From: Prevotellaceae bacterium UBA711 | GTDB lineage: Bacteria; Bacteroidota; Bacteroidia; Bacteroidales; Bacteroidaceae | Reading direction: 5' to 3' | NCBI GenBank assembly: GCA_002297545.1 | Contig: DBLZ01000129.1 | Coordinates: 461 to 51,352, forward strand | Length of the DNA stretch: 50,892 bases | Shown here: positions 32,305 to 40,530 of the stretch, one piece after another | Layout of the letters: each line of letters starts with the position of its first letter | How positions within the stretch are numbered: the first letter of the stretch is position 1 | Translations under genes and position numbers: made by a program | Notes under the pieces: generated by a model | What the model saw: only the letters and a program-made list of their open reading frames with translations | What the model was told of the DNA's origin: nothing | Database searches by the model: none

Positions 32305-34356
32305 ATGACCAAAAGAACCTACACCTTATTTATTATTATCATGACGGCTCTGACCTGTATGGCACAGATGGCGGAGCCGGTACACTTCACCACCTCGCAC
32401 AAAATAAACAGCAAGGGACAGCTGGAAATATACTTCGAAGGCACCATAGACGCCGGATGGCATGTGTACGGAGCCGACTTCCAGGACGGCGGGCCGCAAC
32501 GCGCCACCATCACGCTGGAGCAACAGGACGGCGTACGTCCCGTGGGGAGCATCCGCACCAAGGGCGATGTGCACAGGGGCATGGACCCAATGTTCGGCAT
32601 GGAAGTGGAGACGATAGAGAAGAAGGTGACATTCGTACAAACATACGACCTGACCGCCGGGCAATACGACATAGCAGGATACCTGACCTACGGGGCATGC
32701 AACGACCAGAACTGCATACCGCCCACCACCGTGGAGTTCAGTTTCAAGGGCGAGGCCACGATTGCCAAGACCCAGCCGGTCATCAAGGACGAGAATAAGG
32801 CTCCGGCCACACAAATCGCGCCAGTCATGAAGGAGGACACTATGGCTGTTGACTCCCAGACAACGGCCACGACTCCCCAGACCCCGACCGTTGCGGCACA
32901 GGCCGATAACGACCTGTGGGCACCTGTCACACACCTGTTGCAGTCCGATGACAATGTGACACAGTCCGATGCTTCGCTTTGGTGGATTTTCCTCATGGGC
33001 ATGGCCGGAGGCCTGATAGCCCTGCTAACACCCTGTGTATGGCCCATCATACCGATGACCGTCAGCTTCTTCCTGAAACGCAGCAAGGACAGCCGTGGAA
33101 AGGGCATACGCGACGCCGTGACCTACGGCATCTCCATCATAGTCATATATGTGACGCTGGGCATGCTGGTAACCTTCTTCCTGGGAGCCAATGCGCTGAA
33201 TGCCATGAGCACCAACGCCGTCTTCAACATCTTCTTCTTCCTCCTGCTGGTACTTTTCGGCCTAAGTTTCCTGGGAGGTTTTGAACTGACACTACCCTCC
33301 TCCTGGAGCAACGCCGTGGACTCCAAGGCTGAGAAGACCACCGGCCTGCTGAGTATCTTCCTGATGGCCTTCACCCTGACTCTGGTCAGCTTCTCTTGCA
33401 CAGGTCCAATCATCGGTTTCCTGCTGGTGGAGGTAGGCACCAGTGGTTCCATCCTGGCTCCAGTCACCGGTATGCTTGGCTTTGCCATAGCTCTGGCGTT
33501 GCCCTTCACCCTGTTCGCCCTGTTCCCCACCATGCTCAAAAGCGCTCCGCGAAGCGGCAACTGGATGAACAGCATCAAGGTGATGCTGGGCTTCCTGGAA
33601 CTGGCTTTCGCACTCAAGTTCCTTTCCGTGGCCGACCTGGCCTACGGATGGGGCATACTTGACCGCGAAGTCTTTCTATGCCTGTGGATCGTAATTTTCG
33701 CTATGGCAGGCCTGTACATGCTGAACATCATCCGTCTCCCCCACGACGAAGACGAGTATGACGAGGAGGGAAACATAGTCACGCGTCCCCGCACCGGCAT
33801 CGTCCGCCTCTGTGCGGGCATGGCATCCCTGGCCTTTGCCCTGTACATGGTTCCCGGGCTGTGGGGTGCCCCCTGCAAGGCTGTCAGCGCCTTTGCCCCG
33901 CCAATGAACACCCAAGACTTCAACCTGAACAACAAGGAGGTCACCGCCCGTTTCGATGACTACGACATGGCCATGGCCTACGCCAAGGAGAAGGGTATGC
34001 CCGTGATGCTGGACTTCACCGGATACGGCTGTGTCAACTGTCGCAAGATGGAGGCTGCCGTATGGACCGACCCCGGCGTAGCCGAGCTCATCAACAACCG
34101 CTACATACTGGTCACCCTGCACGTGGACGACAAGACTCCCCTGCCCCAGCCCATCGTAGTGGACGAGAACGGTCAGAAGCGCAAACTCCGCACCGTAGGC
34201 GACCGATGGAGCTATCTGCAACGTCACAAGTTCGGCGCCAACGCCCAACCCTTCTACGTCCTGCTTAGTCCCGACGGCAAGCCCCTGGCCCCAAGCTACA
34301 GTTTCAACGAAGACGTGGCCGCATACACCCGCTGGCTGGAGAGCGGACTGAAGTAA
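32305..34356 (+). CDS. DsbD-like thiol:disulfide interchange protein
   Basis: The 683-residue protein has a signal peptide (YTLFIIIMTALTCMAQ) and an N-terminal DsbD alpha-like domain with cysteines in LTYGACNDQNCIPP. A CcdA-like membrane domain of about eight helices follows, with TPCVWPIIPMTVSFF and SFSCTGPIIGFLLVE, the Pro-flanked redox cysteines. The C-terminal thioredoxin-like domain has YGCVNCRKME at about residues 574-583. It moves electrons from cytoplasmic thioredoxin to periplasmic substrates, keeping cysteines reduced for cytochrome c maturation or disulfide repair. The ATG at 32305 is chosen because it starts the signal peptide 27 bases after a good -7 box. A strong terminator follows. 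Confidence 0.92.
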   Translation: MTKRTYTLFIIIMTALTCMAQMAEPVHFTTSHKINSKGQLEIYFEGTIDAGWHVYGADFQDGGPQRATITLEQQDGVRPVGSIRTKGDVHRGMDPMFGMEVETIEKKVTFVQTYDLTAGQYDIAGYLTYGACNDQNCIPPTTVEFSFKGEATIAKTQPVIKDENKAPATQIAPVMKEDTMAVDSQTTATTPQTPTVAAQADNDLWAPVTHLLQSDDNVTQSDASLWWIFLMGMAGGLIALLTPCVWPIIPMTVSFFLKRSKDSRGKGIRDAVTYGISIIVIYVTLGMLVTFFLGANALNAMSTNAVFNIFFFLLLVLFGLSFLGGFELTLPSSWSNAVDSKAEKTTGLLSIFLMAFTLTLVSFSCTGPIIGFLLVEVGTSGSILAPVTGMLGFAIALALPFTLFALFPTMLKSAPRSGNWMNSIKVMLGFLELAFALKFLSVADLAYGWGILDREVFLCLWIVIFAMAGLYMLNIIRLPHDEDEYDEEGNIVTRPRTGIVRLCAGMASLAFALYMVPGLWGAPCKAVSAFAPPMNTQDFNLNNKEVTARFDDYDMAMAYAKEKGMPVMLDFTGYGCVNCRKMEAAVWTDPGVAELINNRYILVTLHVDDKTPLPQPIVVDENGQKRKLRTVGDRWSYLQRHKFGANAQPFYVLLSPDGKPLAPSYSFNEDVAAYTRWLESGLK

Positions 34357-34377
34357 CATACTGACTACCCATCAAGA

Positions 34378-34430
34378 CATCGCCATAGACCAAGCGACAT
34401 GAAGGTTGGCTCTATGGCGATGCCTTTTTT
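34378..34430 (+). terminator. Strong intrinsic terminator after the DsbD-like gene
   Basis: CATCGCCATAGA (34378-34389) pairs perfectly with TCTATGGCGATG (34411-34422), with CCAA/TTGG extending the stem inside, followed by CC and six T (34425-34430). Confidence 0.92.
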
Positions 34431-34520
34431 ATGGTTCATCCGACATTTGGAGTGACACTCAAAATCCCCGAAGAGCAAAAAAAATGAGTTCGAAGGCAGG
34501 ACGTCGCAAGACACGTATTT

Positions 34521-34620
34521 CTGACTCTACTGGAGTCGGGGGCTTGACTCTATTGGACTCTCGCCCCTGACATCAGTAGACTCTCGTCCGCGTTTCTACT
34601 GGACTTTCGGGAGTCAGCGG
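34521..34620. repeat. Degenerate tandem repeat, period about 23 bases
   Basis: Four imperfect copies of CTACTGGACTCTCG occur at 34527-34539, 34550-34563, 34574-34586 and 34596-34609, starts 22-24 bases apart. The first copy forms the dyad GACTC-TACTG-GAGTC (34523-34537). It lies between two terminators and has no coding sense. Confidence 0.6.
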
Positions 34621-34649
34621 ATGCGCACAAACTTGCAACATCAAAACAC

Positions 34650-34696
34650 AGCAAGGGGATGCTTCCCCGTATCGTGCGAAGGAACATCCCCTTGCT
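34650..34696 (-). terminator. Terminator hairpin of the HU gene
   Basis: AGCAAGGGGATG (34650-34661) pairs perfectly with CATCCCCTTGCT (34685-34696), and TTCC/GGAA extends the stem inside. On the minus strand it is followed by TGTGTTTTG, a modest T tract, 52 bases after the HU stop. Confidence 0.7.
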
Positions 34697-34747
34697 ATTA
34701 TCTATATGTATATAATATATTATATATTAAGGTATAGTCATCGAGAT

Positions 34748-35011
34748 TTACAGAGCCAAGTCAGAACCAGCCTTGAACTTCACCACCTTCTTTGCCGGAA
34801 TCTCCAAAACCTCACCGGTGCGGGGATTCTTTCCCGTACGTGCAGGACGCTCAGAAGGAACGAATGTGCCAAAACCTACGAGGGCAACCTTGTCACCGGC
34901 CTTCATTGCACCGGCAATGGCCGACATAGTTGCATTCAGAGCCTTTGCGGCATCTGCCTTAGACAACCCTGCCTCTGAGGCAATGGCGTTAATCAAATCT
35001 GTCTTGTTCAT
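34748..35011 (-). CDS. hup: HU-family DNA-binding protein
   Basis: The 87-residue protein starts MNKTDLINAIASEAGLSKAD and contains the HU signature VGFGTFVPSERPARTGKNPRTG in the DNA-contacting arm (quoted in part), then EIPAKKVVKFKAG. Length and sequence are standard for HU, the nucleoid protein that bends and compacts DNA. A TATATTTG -7 box with CTTG at -33 lies upstream on the minus strand, and a hairpin terminator lies downstream. It is probably monocistronic. Confidence 0.97.
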   Translation of the reverse strand: MNKTDLINAIASEAGLSKADAAKALNATMSAIAGAMKAGDKVALVGFGTFVPSERPARTGKNPRTGEVLEIPAKKVVKFKAGSDLAL

Positions 35012-35060
35012 AATAATAGATGTTAAGTTGTTTTTGTTTCAATCTCTCACGTTCTCGATA

Positions 35061-35092
35061 CAAATATATGTATTCTGCACTACACAGCCAAG
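35061..35092 (-). promoter_or_regulatory. Promoter of the HU gene
   Basis: On the minus strand CTTG (35089-35092) and TATATTTG (35061-35068) are separated by 20 bases, close to TTTG/TAnnTTTG. The -33 box overlaps the dyad AGCCAA-GTT-TTGGCT (35086-35100). Confidence 0.6.
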
Positions 35093-35217
35093 TTTTGGCT
35101 CTAAAAAAAGCTAATAAAAAACAAAAAGTGAACATTAGCAAGCAATAAAGCGACATTTAGTGAGTAAAAAAGCGTAACTTCGCGCAAAATTACACAAAAA
35201 GACATTAAGCGACGACC

Positions 35218-35967
35218 ATGAATCAACTGCCACCGGTAACAAAAAACCTACTTATCATCAACGTACTGTGCTATCTGGCCATGTTGGTGGCAGGACGCAA
35301 CGGCATTGACCTGAACGACATGTTGGGATTGCATTTCTTCATGGCCGACAAGTTCATGCCCTACCAGTTGCTGACCTACATGTTCATGCATGGCAGCATG
35401 GAGCACATCTTCTTCAACATGTTTGCCGTATGGATGTTCGGCCGCATCATCGAACAGGTGCTCGGCAGCCGACGCTTTCTGATCTACTACCTGGCCTGCG
35501 GCATAGGCGCCGGAGTGATTCAGGAGTTGGTACAGTGGGCACACTACATCAGCATGGAGCACGTCGACGTTGCACGCCATGGCATGGAGCTGATCCACGG
35601 CAAGTACGTGATTGTACAGGGCATGGCCATGAGCATAGACATGTGGAACACCGTGGGAGCATCGGGCGCAGTGTATGGCATCCTGCTGGCTTTCGGCATG
35701 ATATTCCCCAACGAACACATGTTCATATTCCCCCTGCCCATACCTATCAAGGCCAAACTGTTTGTCATCGGTTATGCCATAATAGAACTGCTTATGGCAC
35801 GCAGCAACGACGGCGTGGCACACTATGCCCACCTCGGCGGCATGCTGGTAGGACTGATAATCCTGCTGATGTGGAAAGACAGCGGACATGGCGGCATGCT
35901 GGACAAAATCCGCGGATGGTTCAAACGTAAGCCACGTAACAACTTCCACGTCTACAGGAAGAACTGA
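35218..35967 (+). CDS. Rhomboid-family intramembrane serine protease
   Basis: The 249-residue protein has the rhomboid core: H-x-x-x-H-x-x-x-N in MHGSMEHIFFNMFAVW at about 57-72, the catalytic serine in GASG (147-150, Ser 149) and the catalytic histidine in VAHYAHLGGML (about 200-210). Six or so membrane helices are visible. Rhomboids cut single-pass membrane proteins within the bilayer; substrates in Bacteroidales are mostly unknown. It starts 207 bases from the divergent HU gene and lies 19 bases before the next gene, so the two are probably co-transcribed. Confidence 0.93.
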   Translation: MNQLPPVTKNLLIINVLCYLAMLVAGRNGIDLNDMLGLHFFMADKFMPYQLLTYMFMHGSMEHIFFNMFAVWMFGRIIEQVLGSRRFLIYYLACGIGAGVIQELVQWAHYISMEHVDVARHGMELIHGKYVIVQGMAMSIDMWNTVGASGAVYGILLAFGMIFPNEHMFIFPLPIPIKAKLFVIGYAIIELLMARSNDGVAHYAHLGGMLVGLIILLMWKDSGHGGMLDKIRGWFKRKPRNNFHVYRKN

Positions 35968-35986
35968 TGTTGCCTTGCACAGACAG

Positions 35987-37099
35987 ATGGAAACCAATAA
36001 TCTGAAATCCAAAGTACAACATGGAGCGCACATTATGCTCGTGGGCATATTGGCAGGCGCCAATCTGGTCACAATCCTGCTGATGTTGGCCTCCTGTCTG
36101 TCCACATACCTTCCACCGGCCATACACCCGAGACTGTCACAGGCCGGACTGCTGTTCCCCATCTTCCTGTTACTAAACATCGCCTTTATTGCCATTTGGC
36201 TGATTGTCTCATGGCGATGGACGCTGTTGCCGCTGTTGGGAATGGCGACATGCTGGAGCTACATACGGGACTACTGTCCGATAAATTTCAATAAGAAGCA
36301 GACGGGAGACTACATATCAGTACTGTCCTACAACGTGGCCGGACTGACCGCCGCACCAACCGAAGTCTTTGACGGATACAAGGCCGTAGATTACATCACA
36401 GCAAGCGGTGCCGACATCATACTTCTGCAGGAATGTCCCAACGGAGGCGTGGTATACAACCAGCTGAAACACACTATGGATTCTCTGAACTACCATATCA
36501 AGAACGATGTGGCCATGTGCATCATATCACGCTGGCCATTTGTTGATGATGTGGTGTACAGGACTCCGGGAGCCTTTGGCAATGGTACGCTGGCATGGCG
36601 TATCGATATGGATGGAGACACTGTGCTGATGATAAACAATCACCTGCAGAGCAACGGCCTCAGCACAGAAGAAAAAGCCGAATACGGCGATGCACTGGAT
36701 TCTTACGACAAGGACAAAATGAAGGCAAGCGGCAAGCTGCTGTTTTCCAAGCTGACAAAGGCAGCCTCAAAGAGGGAGGAACAGACGGATTCGGTATGTC
36801 AACTGATAAAGCGAAACCTGAGGCATAGCATCATTCTCACAGGAGACATGAACGACACGCCCATATCCTATACCTACCAGCAGATATCATCCCTGCTGAA
36901 AAACGCATTCAGGGAGAGCGGCAGCGGCCTTGGTTTCTCGTTCACAGGCAAAGGCTTCCCTGTAAGGATAGACCACATTTTCGTGACCGAGGATTGGGAA
37001 ACAGACCACACATACGTAGACAAGTCAATCCAAGCCTCGGACCACCGTCCCATACTCACAAGGCTGTACAAACATCCCCGTACCGATCAGGGGCTGTAA
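35987..37099 (+). CDS. Endonuclease/exonuclease/phosphatase-family membrane protein
   Basis: The 370-residue protein has two or three N-terminal membrane helices (LVGILAGANLVTILLMLASC and FPIFLLLNIAFIAIWLIVSW). An EEP superfamily domain follows with ISVLSYNVAGL, IILLQECPNGG, ILTGDMNDTP and the terminal ASDHRPI. The motifs form the metal-dependent phosphodiesterase centre shared by DNase I-like enzymes. A membrane-anchored, probably extracytoplasmic or surface-facing hydrolase is likely; the substrate is not predictable. The ATG at 35987 is preferred, because the upstream extension of the frame lies inside the rhomboid gene. Gap to that gene is 19 bases. Confidence 0.88.
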   Translation: METNNLKSKVQHGAHIMLVGILAGANLVTILLMLASCLSTYLPPAIHPRLSQAGLLFPIFLLLNIAFIAIWLIVSWRWTLLPLLGMATCWSYIRDYCPINFNKKQTGDYISVLSYNVAGLTAAPTEVFDGYKAVDYITASGADIILLQECPNGGVVYNQLKHTMDSLNYHIKNDVAMCIISRWPFVDDVVYRTPGAFGNGTLAWRIDMDGDTVLMINNHLQSNGLSTEEKAEYGDALDSYDKDKMKASGKLLFSKLTKAASKREEQTDSVCQLIKRNLRHSIILTGDMNDTPISYTYQQISSLLKNAFRESGSGLGFSFTGKGFPVRIDHIFVTEDWETDHTYVDKSIQASDHRPILTRLYKHPRTDQGL

Positions 37100-37247
37100 A
37101 TCAGGCACAATTGGAGCATGTTGACACCATACGGCTACCGACACGTCAAAACATAGCACTTGACCACATACCGAGGACATTTACACAGTCTACTTTAACC
37201 CAAACCAGCAAAATAGGCAACCGTACCGGATTTTTTACGCGCCTTGC

Positions 37248-37279
37248 CTTGGGGGTATCGGAAAAAAGTTATACATTTG
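37248..37279 (+). promoter_or_regulatory. Promoter of secDF
   Basis: CTTG (37248-37251) and TACATTTG (37272-37279), 20 bases apart, fit the Bacteroides -33/-7 pattern. The secDF start codon is 69 bases downstream. The rest of the 249-base gap holds nothing recognisable. Confidence 0.65.
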
Positions 37280-37348
37280 CGTGCTATTATGCCTAAAAGG
37301 CGGCACTATGCACGAATAATAACAAAAACACTAATATCTACAACCAAC

Positions 37349-40300
37349 ATGCAAAACAAAGGATTTGTAAAGGCTTTTGCCATCCTGCTGACTTTGGTTT
37401 GTGCCTTTTACCTGAGCTTCTCAATGGTTACCAACCACTACGACAAGTGCTATCAGGAGAAGTTGCAGACCGAGGGCGAGGAGGCCGCTGACCGTTACAT
37501 GGACTCACTCAACACCCACAACGTTTACCTGGGTTCCTGGACTTTGAAGGAGTGCCGCGAAATGGGAATCGGCCTTGGCCTTGACCTCAAAGGCGGTATG
37601 AACGTAATCCTGGAGGTGAGCGTGCCCGATGTCATTAAGGCATTGGCCGACCACAAGGAGGAGGTGGACGAGACTTTCCGCACCGTAGTGGAAAAATCCG
37701 CCAAAGAAGCAACCGAAAGCCAGAGTGACTTTATTACCCTGTTTGTAAGGAACTTCAAGAACGACGCACCTGGTCGCAACTTGGCCGAAATCTTTGCCAC
37801 TCAGCAATTGCGCGGCAAGGTGACGCCCAAGAGCACCGACAAGGAGGTGGAGGCCGTCCTGCGTGACGAACTTAAGAGCGCCATAGATAATAGCTATAAT
37901 GTATTGCGCACGCGTATAGACCGCTTCGGCGTGGTACAGCCAAACATCCAGGCCTTGGAAGGTCAGGAGGGTCGTATCATGGTGGAAATGCCCGGCGTCA
38001 AGGAGCCCGAGCGTGTCCGCAAGTTGCTGCAAGGTTCCGCCAACCTGGAGTTCTGGGAGACATACAACTCACAGGACATTACTCCTTTCCTGGCTCAGTT
38101 GGATAGCAAGTTGGCCTCTGTAATCGGCACTGAGGCCAATGCAGAGGTTGCTGCCGACACCACCGCCAACGTAGCAGAGAAGGCCGACAGCGCCAAGACC
38201 GACCTGGCCGCAGCACTCGCAGGCAACAATGCCGAGAGCGCAGCAGAAAAGGCCGACATCGAACGCATCCGCAAGCAACATCCTCTTCTGAGCCGCCTGC
38301 AACTGACTCAGGGCGCATACGGCTGTGTAGTGGGCTTTGCACACAAACGTGATATGCAGGCCATCGAAGAGTTGCTGGCTACTCCTGAGGCTCAGGACGT
38401 CCTTCCCGCCGACTTGCAGCTCAAGTGGGGCGTAAAGGGCATGGGCGAAGGCGATGCATCCAACTGGTACGAACTGTACGCTATCCGCGTGACCGAACGC
38501 AACGGCCGTGCTCCTTTGGAGGGTGATGTCATTACCGATGCCAGAGACAACTTTGACGAGCACGGACGTCCCTGCGTAAGCATGCAGATGAATGTGGACG
38601 GCGCACGCCGCTGGGGTGCCCTGACCAAGGCCAACATAGGACGCAGCGTAGCCATTGTACTGGACAACAACGTATACAGCGCTCCCACAGTACAGGTTGC
38701 CATCACCGATGGCAACAGCCAGATCACCGGCCACTTCACAGCCGAAGACACCCGTGACCTCGCCAACGTGCTGAAGTCAGGTAAGATGCCGGCTCCAGCC
38801 AAGATCGTGAGCGAGGAAATCGTAGGTCCCACCTTGGGTGCCGAATCTATCCGCTTGGGTGTATGGAGTTGCGTCATCGCCTTCGTGATACTGATGTTGT
38901 ACATGGTAGCCATGTACGGCACCATCCCCGGCATGGTAGCCAACGGTGCCCTGCTGCTGAACTTGTTCTTCACCGCAGGCATACTCACCAGTTTCCAGGC
39001 CTCACTGACCATGAGCGGTATCGCCGGTATGGTACTGACCTTGGGTATGGCCGTGGATGCCAATGTGCTCATCTATGAGCGCACCAAGGAGGAGATGAAG
39101 ACCGGCAAGAAGTTGAAGGAAGCCCTGAATGCGGGTTACAGCAACGCTTTCAGCGCCATCTTCGACTCTAACCTCACCAGCATCATCACCGGTATTATCC
39201 TGTACAACTTCGGCACAGGCCCAATCAAGGGCTTTGCCACCACACTGATTATCGGTATCATTGTCAGCTTCTTCACAGCTGTATTCGTTACCCGTTTGGT
39301 ATACAGCGGAATGCTTGAGCGTGGCAAGTGGCAGAACCTCAAGTTCAAGACTCCCGTGGGCAATTGGATCAGCTTCAAGGATCCTGCCTACAAGTTCATG
39401 TCTGCATACAAGAAGAGTTTTGTTATCTTCGGTGCCTTGGCAGTAATTTCAATTGGCTTTATGGTCGGCCGTGGTTTCAGCAAGAGCATTGACTTCACCG
39501 GTGGCCGCAACTTCGTGGTGATGTTCGACAAGCAGGTTACTGCCGAGAACGCCAACGCCCTGCTTGAAAATGCCTTTAATGGTAACAATATCAACGCCAT
39601 AGCTATCGGCACCGACGGCAACACCTTGCGTATCAGCACCAATTACCGTATCAACGAAGACGGAACGGAAGTGGATAGCGAGATAGAGGCCAAATTGTTC
39701 GAGGTACTGAAGGAAGGCGGCCTCTTGGCCAGCGACCTCACTTTGGAAACCTTCATCAACCGTGACGTAAGAGAGGGTGGTTCTATCATCAGCAGTCAGA
39801 AGGTTGGTCCCGCCATAGCCGAGGACATCACCTACGGTGCAATCTGGAGTGTGATTTTGGCCATCATAGCCATCTTTATCTATATCTTGGCTCGCTTCCG
39901 CAACGTTGCATTCTCTATCGGCTCCATTGTGGCTTTGACTTCCGACATCTTGCTGATATTGGGTGCATACGCAATCTGCTGGGGCTGGATGCCATTCAGC
40001 ATGGAGATAGACCAGACATTCATCGGTGCCATCCTTACCGCCATCGGTTACTCTATCAACGATAAGGTGGTGGTCTTCGACCGCATCCGCGAGGAACTCG
40101 GCTTGCATCCCAGCCAGGACCGCTTCGAAGTATTCAACCGCTCCGTAAACAGCACATTGAACCGTACCATAAATACCTCCGTGTCTACTTTCATCGTATT
40201 GGCAGTCATCTTCATGATTGGCATTATCGGTGGCGGTGCAAGCAGCATCATCAGTTTCAGCTTTGCCATGATGCTGGGTGTGGTATTCGGTACCTTCAGT

Positions 40301-40366
40301 TCAATCTTTGTTGCTGCTCCCGTTGCTTACCTGTGGCTGAACAGGTTTGCAAAGAAGAACAAGTAA
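37349..40366 (+). CDS. secDF: Fused protein translocase subunit SecDF
   Basis: The 1005-residue protein is a natural SecD-SecF fusion. The SecD half begins GFVKAFAILLTLVCAFYLSF and has GLDLKGGMNVIL near residue 78, RIDRFGVVQPNIQ and the membrane motif GMAVDANVLIYERTKEEM. The SecF half begins at about residue 680 with KSIDFTGGRNFVVMF and has AIGYSINDKVVVFDRIREEL. It uses the proton or sodium gradient to pull proteins across the membrane during Sec export. The fusion is usual in Bacteroidota. The ATG at 37349 is chosen; the open frame from 37244 runs through the promoter. A short Ala/Glu/Lys-rich insert lies in the periplasmic part (about 260-300). Confidence 0.97.
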   Translation: MQNKGFVKAFAILLTLVCAFYLSFSMVTNHYDKCYQEKLQTEGEEAADRYMDSLNTHNVYLGSWTLKECREMGIGLGLDLKGGMNVILEVSVPDVIKALADHKEEVDETFRTVVEKSAKEATESQSDFITLFVRNFKNDAPGRNLAEIFATQQLRGKVTPKSTDKEVEAVLRDELKSAIDNSYNVLRTRIDRFGVVQPNIQALEGQEGRIMVEMPGVKEPERVRKLLQGSANLEFWETYNSQDITPFLAQLDSKLASVIGTEANAEVAADTTANVAEKADSAKTDLAAALAGNNAESAAEKADIERIRKQHPLLSRLQLTQGAYGCVVGFAHKRDMQAIEELLATPEAQDVLPADLQLKWGVKGMGEGDASNWYELYAIRVTERNGRAPLEGDVITDARDNFDEHGRPCVSMQMNVDGARRWGALTKANIGRSVAIVLDNNVYSAPTVQVAITDGNSQITGHFTAEDTRDLANVLKSGKMPAPAKIVSEEIVGPTLGAESIRLGVWSCVIAFVILMLYMVAMYGTIPGMVANGALLLNLFFTAGILTSFQASLTMSGIAGMVLTLGMAVDANVLIYERTKEEMKTGKKLKEALNAGYSNAFSAIFDSNLTSIITGIILYNFGTGPIKGFATTLIIGIIVSFFTAVFVTRLVYSGMLERGKWQNLKFKTPVGNWISFKDPAYKFMSAYKKSFVIFGALAVISIGFMVGRGFSKSIDFTGGRNFVVMFDKQVTAENANALLENAFNGNNINAIAIGTDGNTLRISTNYRINEDGTEVDSEIEAKLFEVLKEGGLLASDLTLETFINRDVREGGSIISSQKVGPAIAEDITYGAIWSVILAIIAIFIYILARFRNVAFSIGSIVALTSDILLILGAYAICWGWMPFSMEIDQTFIGAILTAIGYSINDKVVVFDRIREELGLHPSQDRFEVFNRSVNSTLNRTINTSVSTFIVLAVIFMIGIIGGGASSIISFSFAMMLGVVFGTFSSIFVAAPVAYLWLNRFAKKNK

Positions 40367-40375
40367 GGTTCAAGG

Positions 40376-40389
40376 CCCTCTCATGAGGG
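40376..40389 (+). terminator. Weak hairpin after secDF
   Basis: CCCTC-TCAT-GAGGG lies 10 bases after the secDF stop, followed by TACACCTTATTTAT. A second dyad CTATCGC/GCGATAG (40414-40433) stands just before the tRNA. Neither has a proper T run. Confidence 0.3.
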
Positions 40390-40437
40390 TACACCTTATT
40401 TATATATATAACGCTATCGCCTGCGTGCGATAGTGAT

Positions 40438-40509
40438 GCCCCTGTAGTTAAATGGATAGAACGAAGGTTTCCTAAACCTTTGATCCGGGTTCGATTCCCG
40501 GCGGGGGTA
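40438..40509 (+). tRNA. tRNA-Arg (anticodon CCU)
   Basis: Acceptor GCCCCTG (40438-40444) pairs with CGGGGGT (40502-40508), followed by discriminator A. The D arm contains TAGTTAAATGGATAGAAC. The anticodon stem AAGGT/ACCTT encloses the loop TTCCTAA (anticodon CCT), and the T arm is CCGGG-TTCGATT-CCCGG. It reads AGG codons. The 3' CCA is not encoded. It ends 21 bases before the korA start codon. Confidence 0.95.
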
Positions 40510-40530
40510 CAACCATTATTACTTTACGAT

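Larger units (their letters stand above)
34357..34747. other. 391-base gene-free region between convergent genes
   Basis: It holds the terminator of the DsbD-like gene (34378-34430), a degenerate repeat with a 22-24 base period (34521-34620), the HU terminator hairpin (34650-34696) and an AT-rich tail with TATATATAATATATTATATAT-type sequence near 34710-34730. No gene is seen. Confidence 0.6.

Noticed and set aside
34521..34620. A CRISPR array
   Set aside because: The repeats are short and degenerate with 22-24 base periods, leaving only about 8-10 bases between copies, and no cas gene is near.
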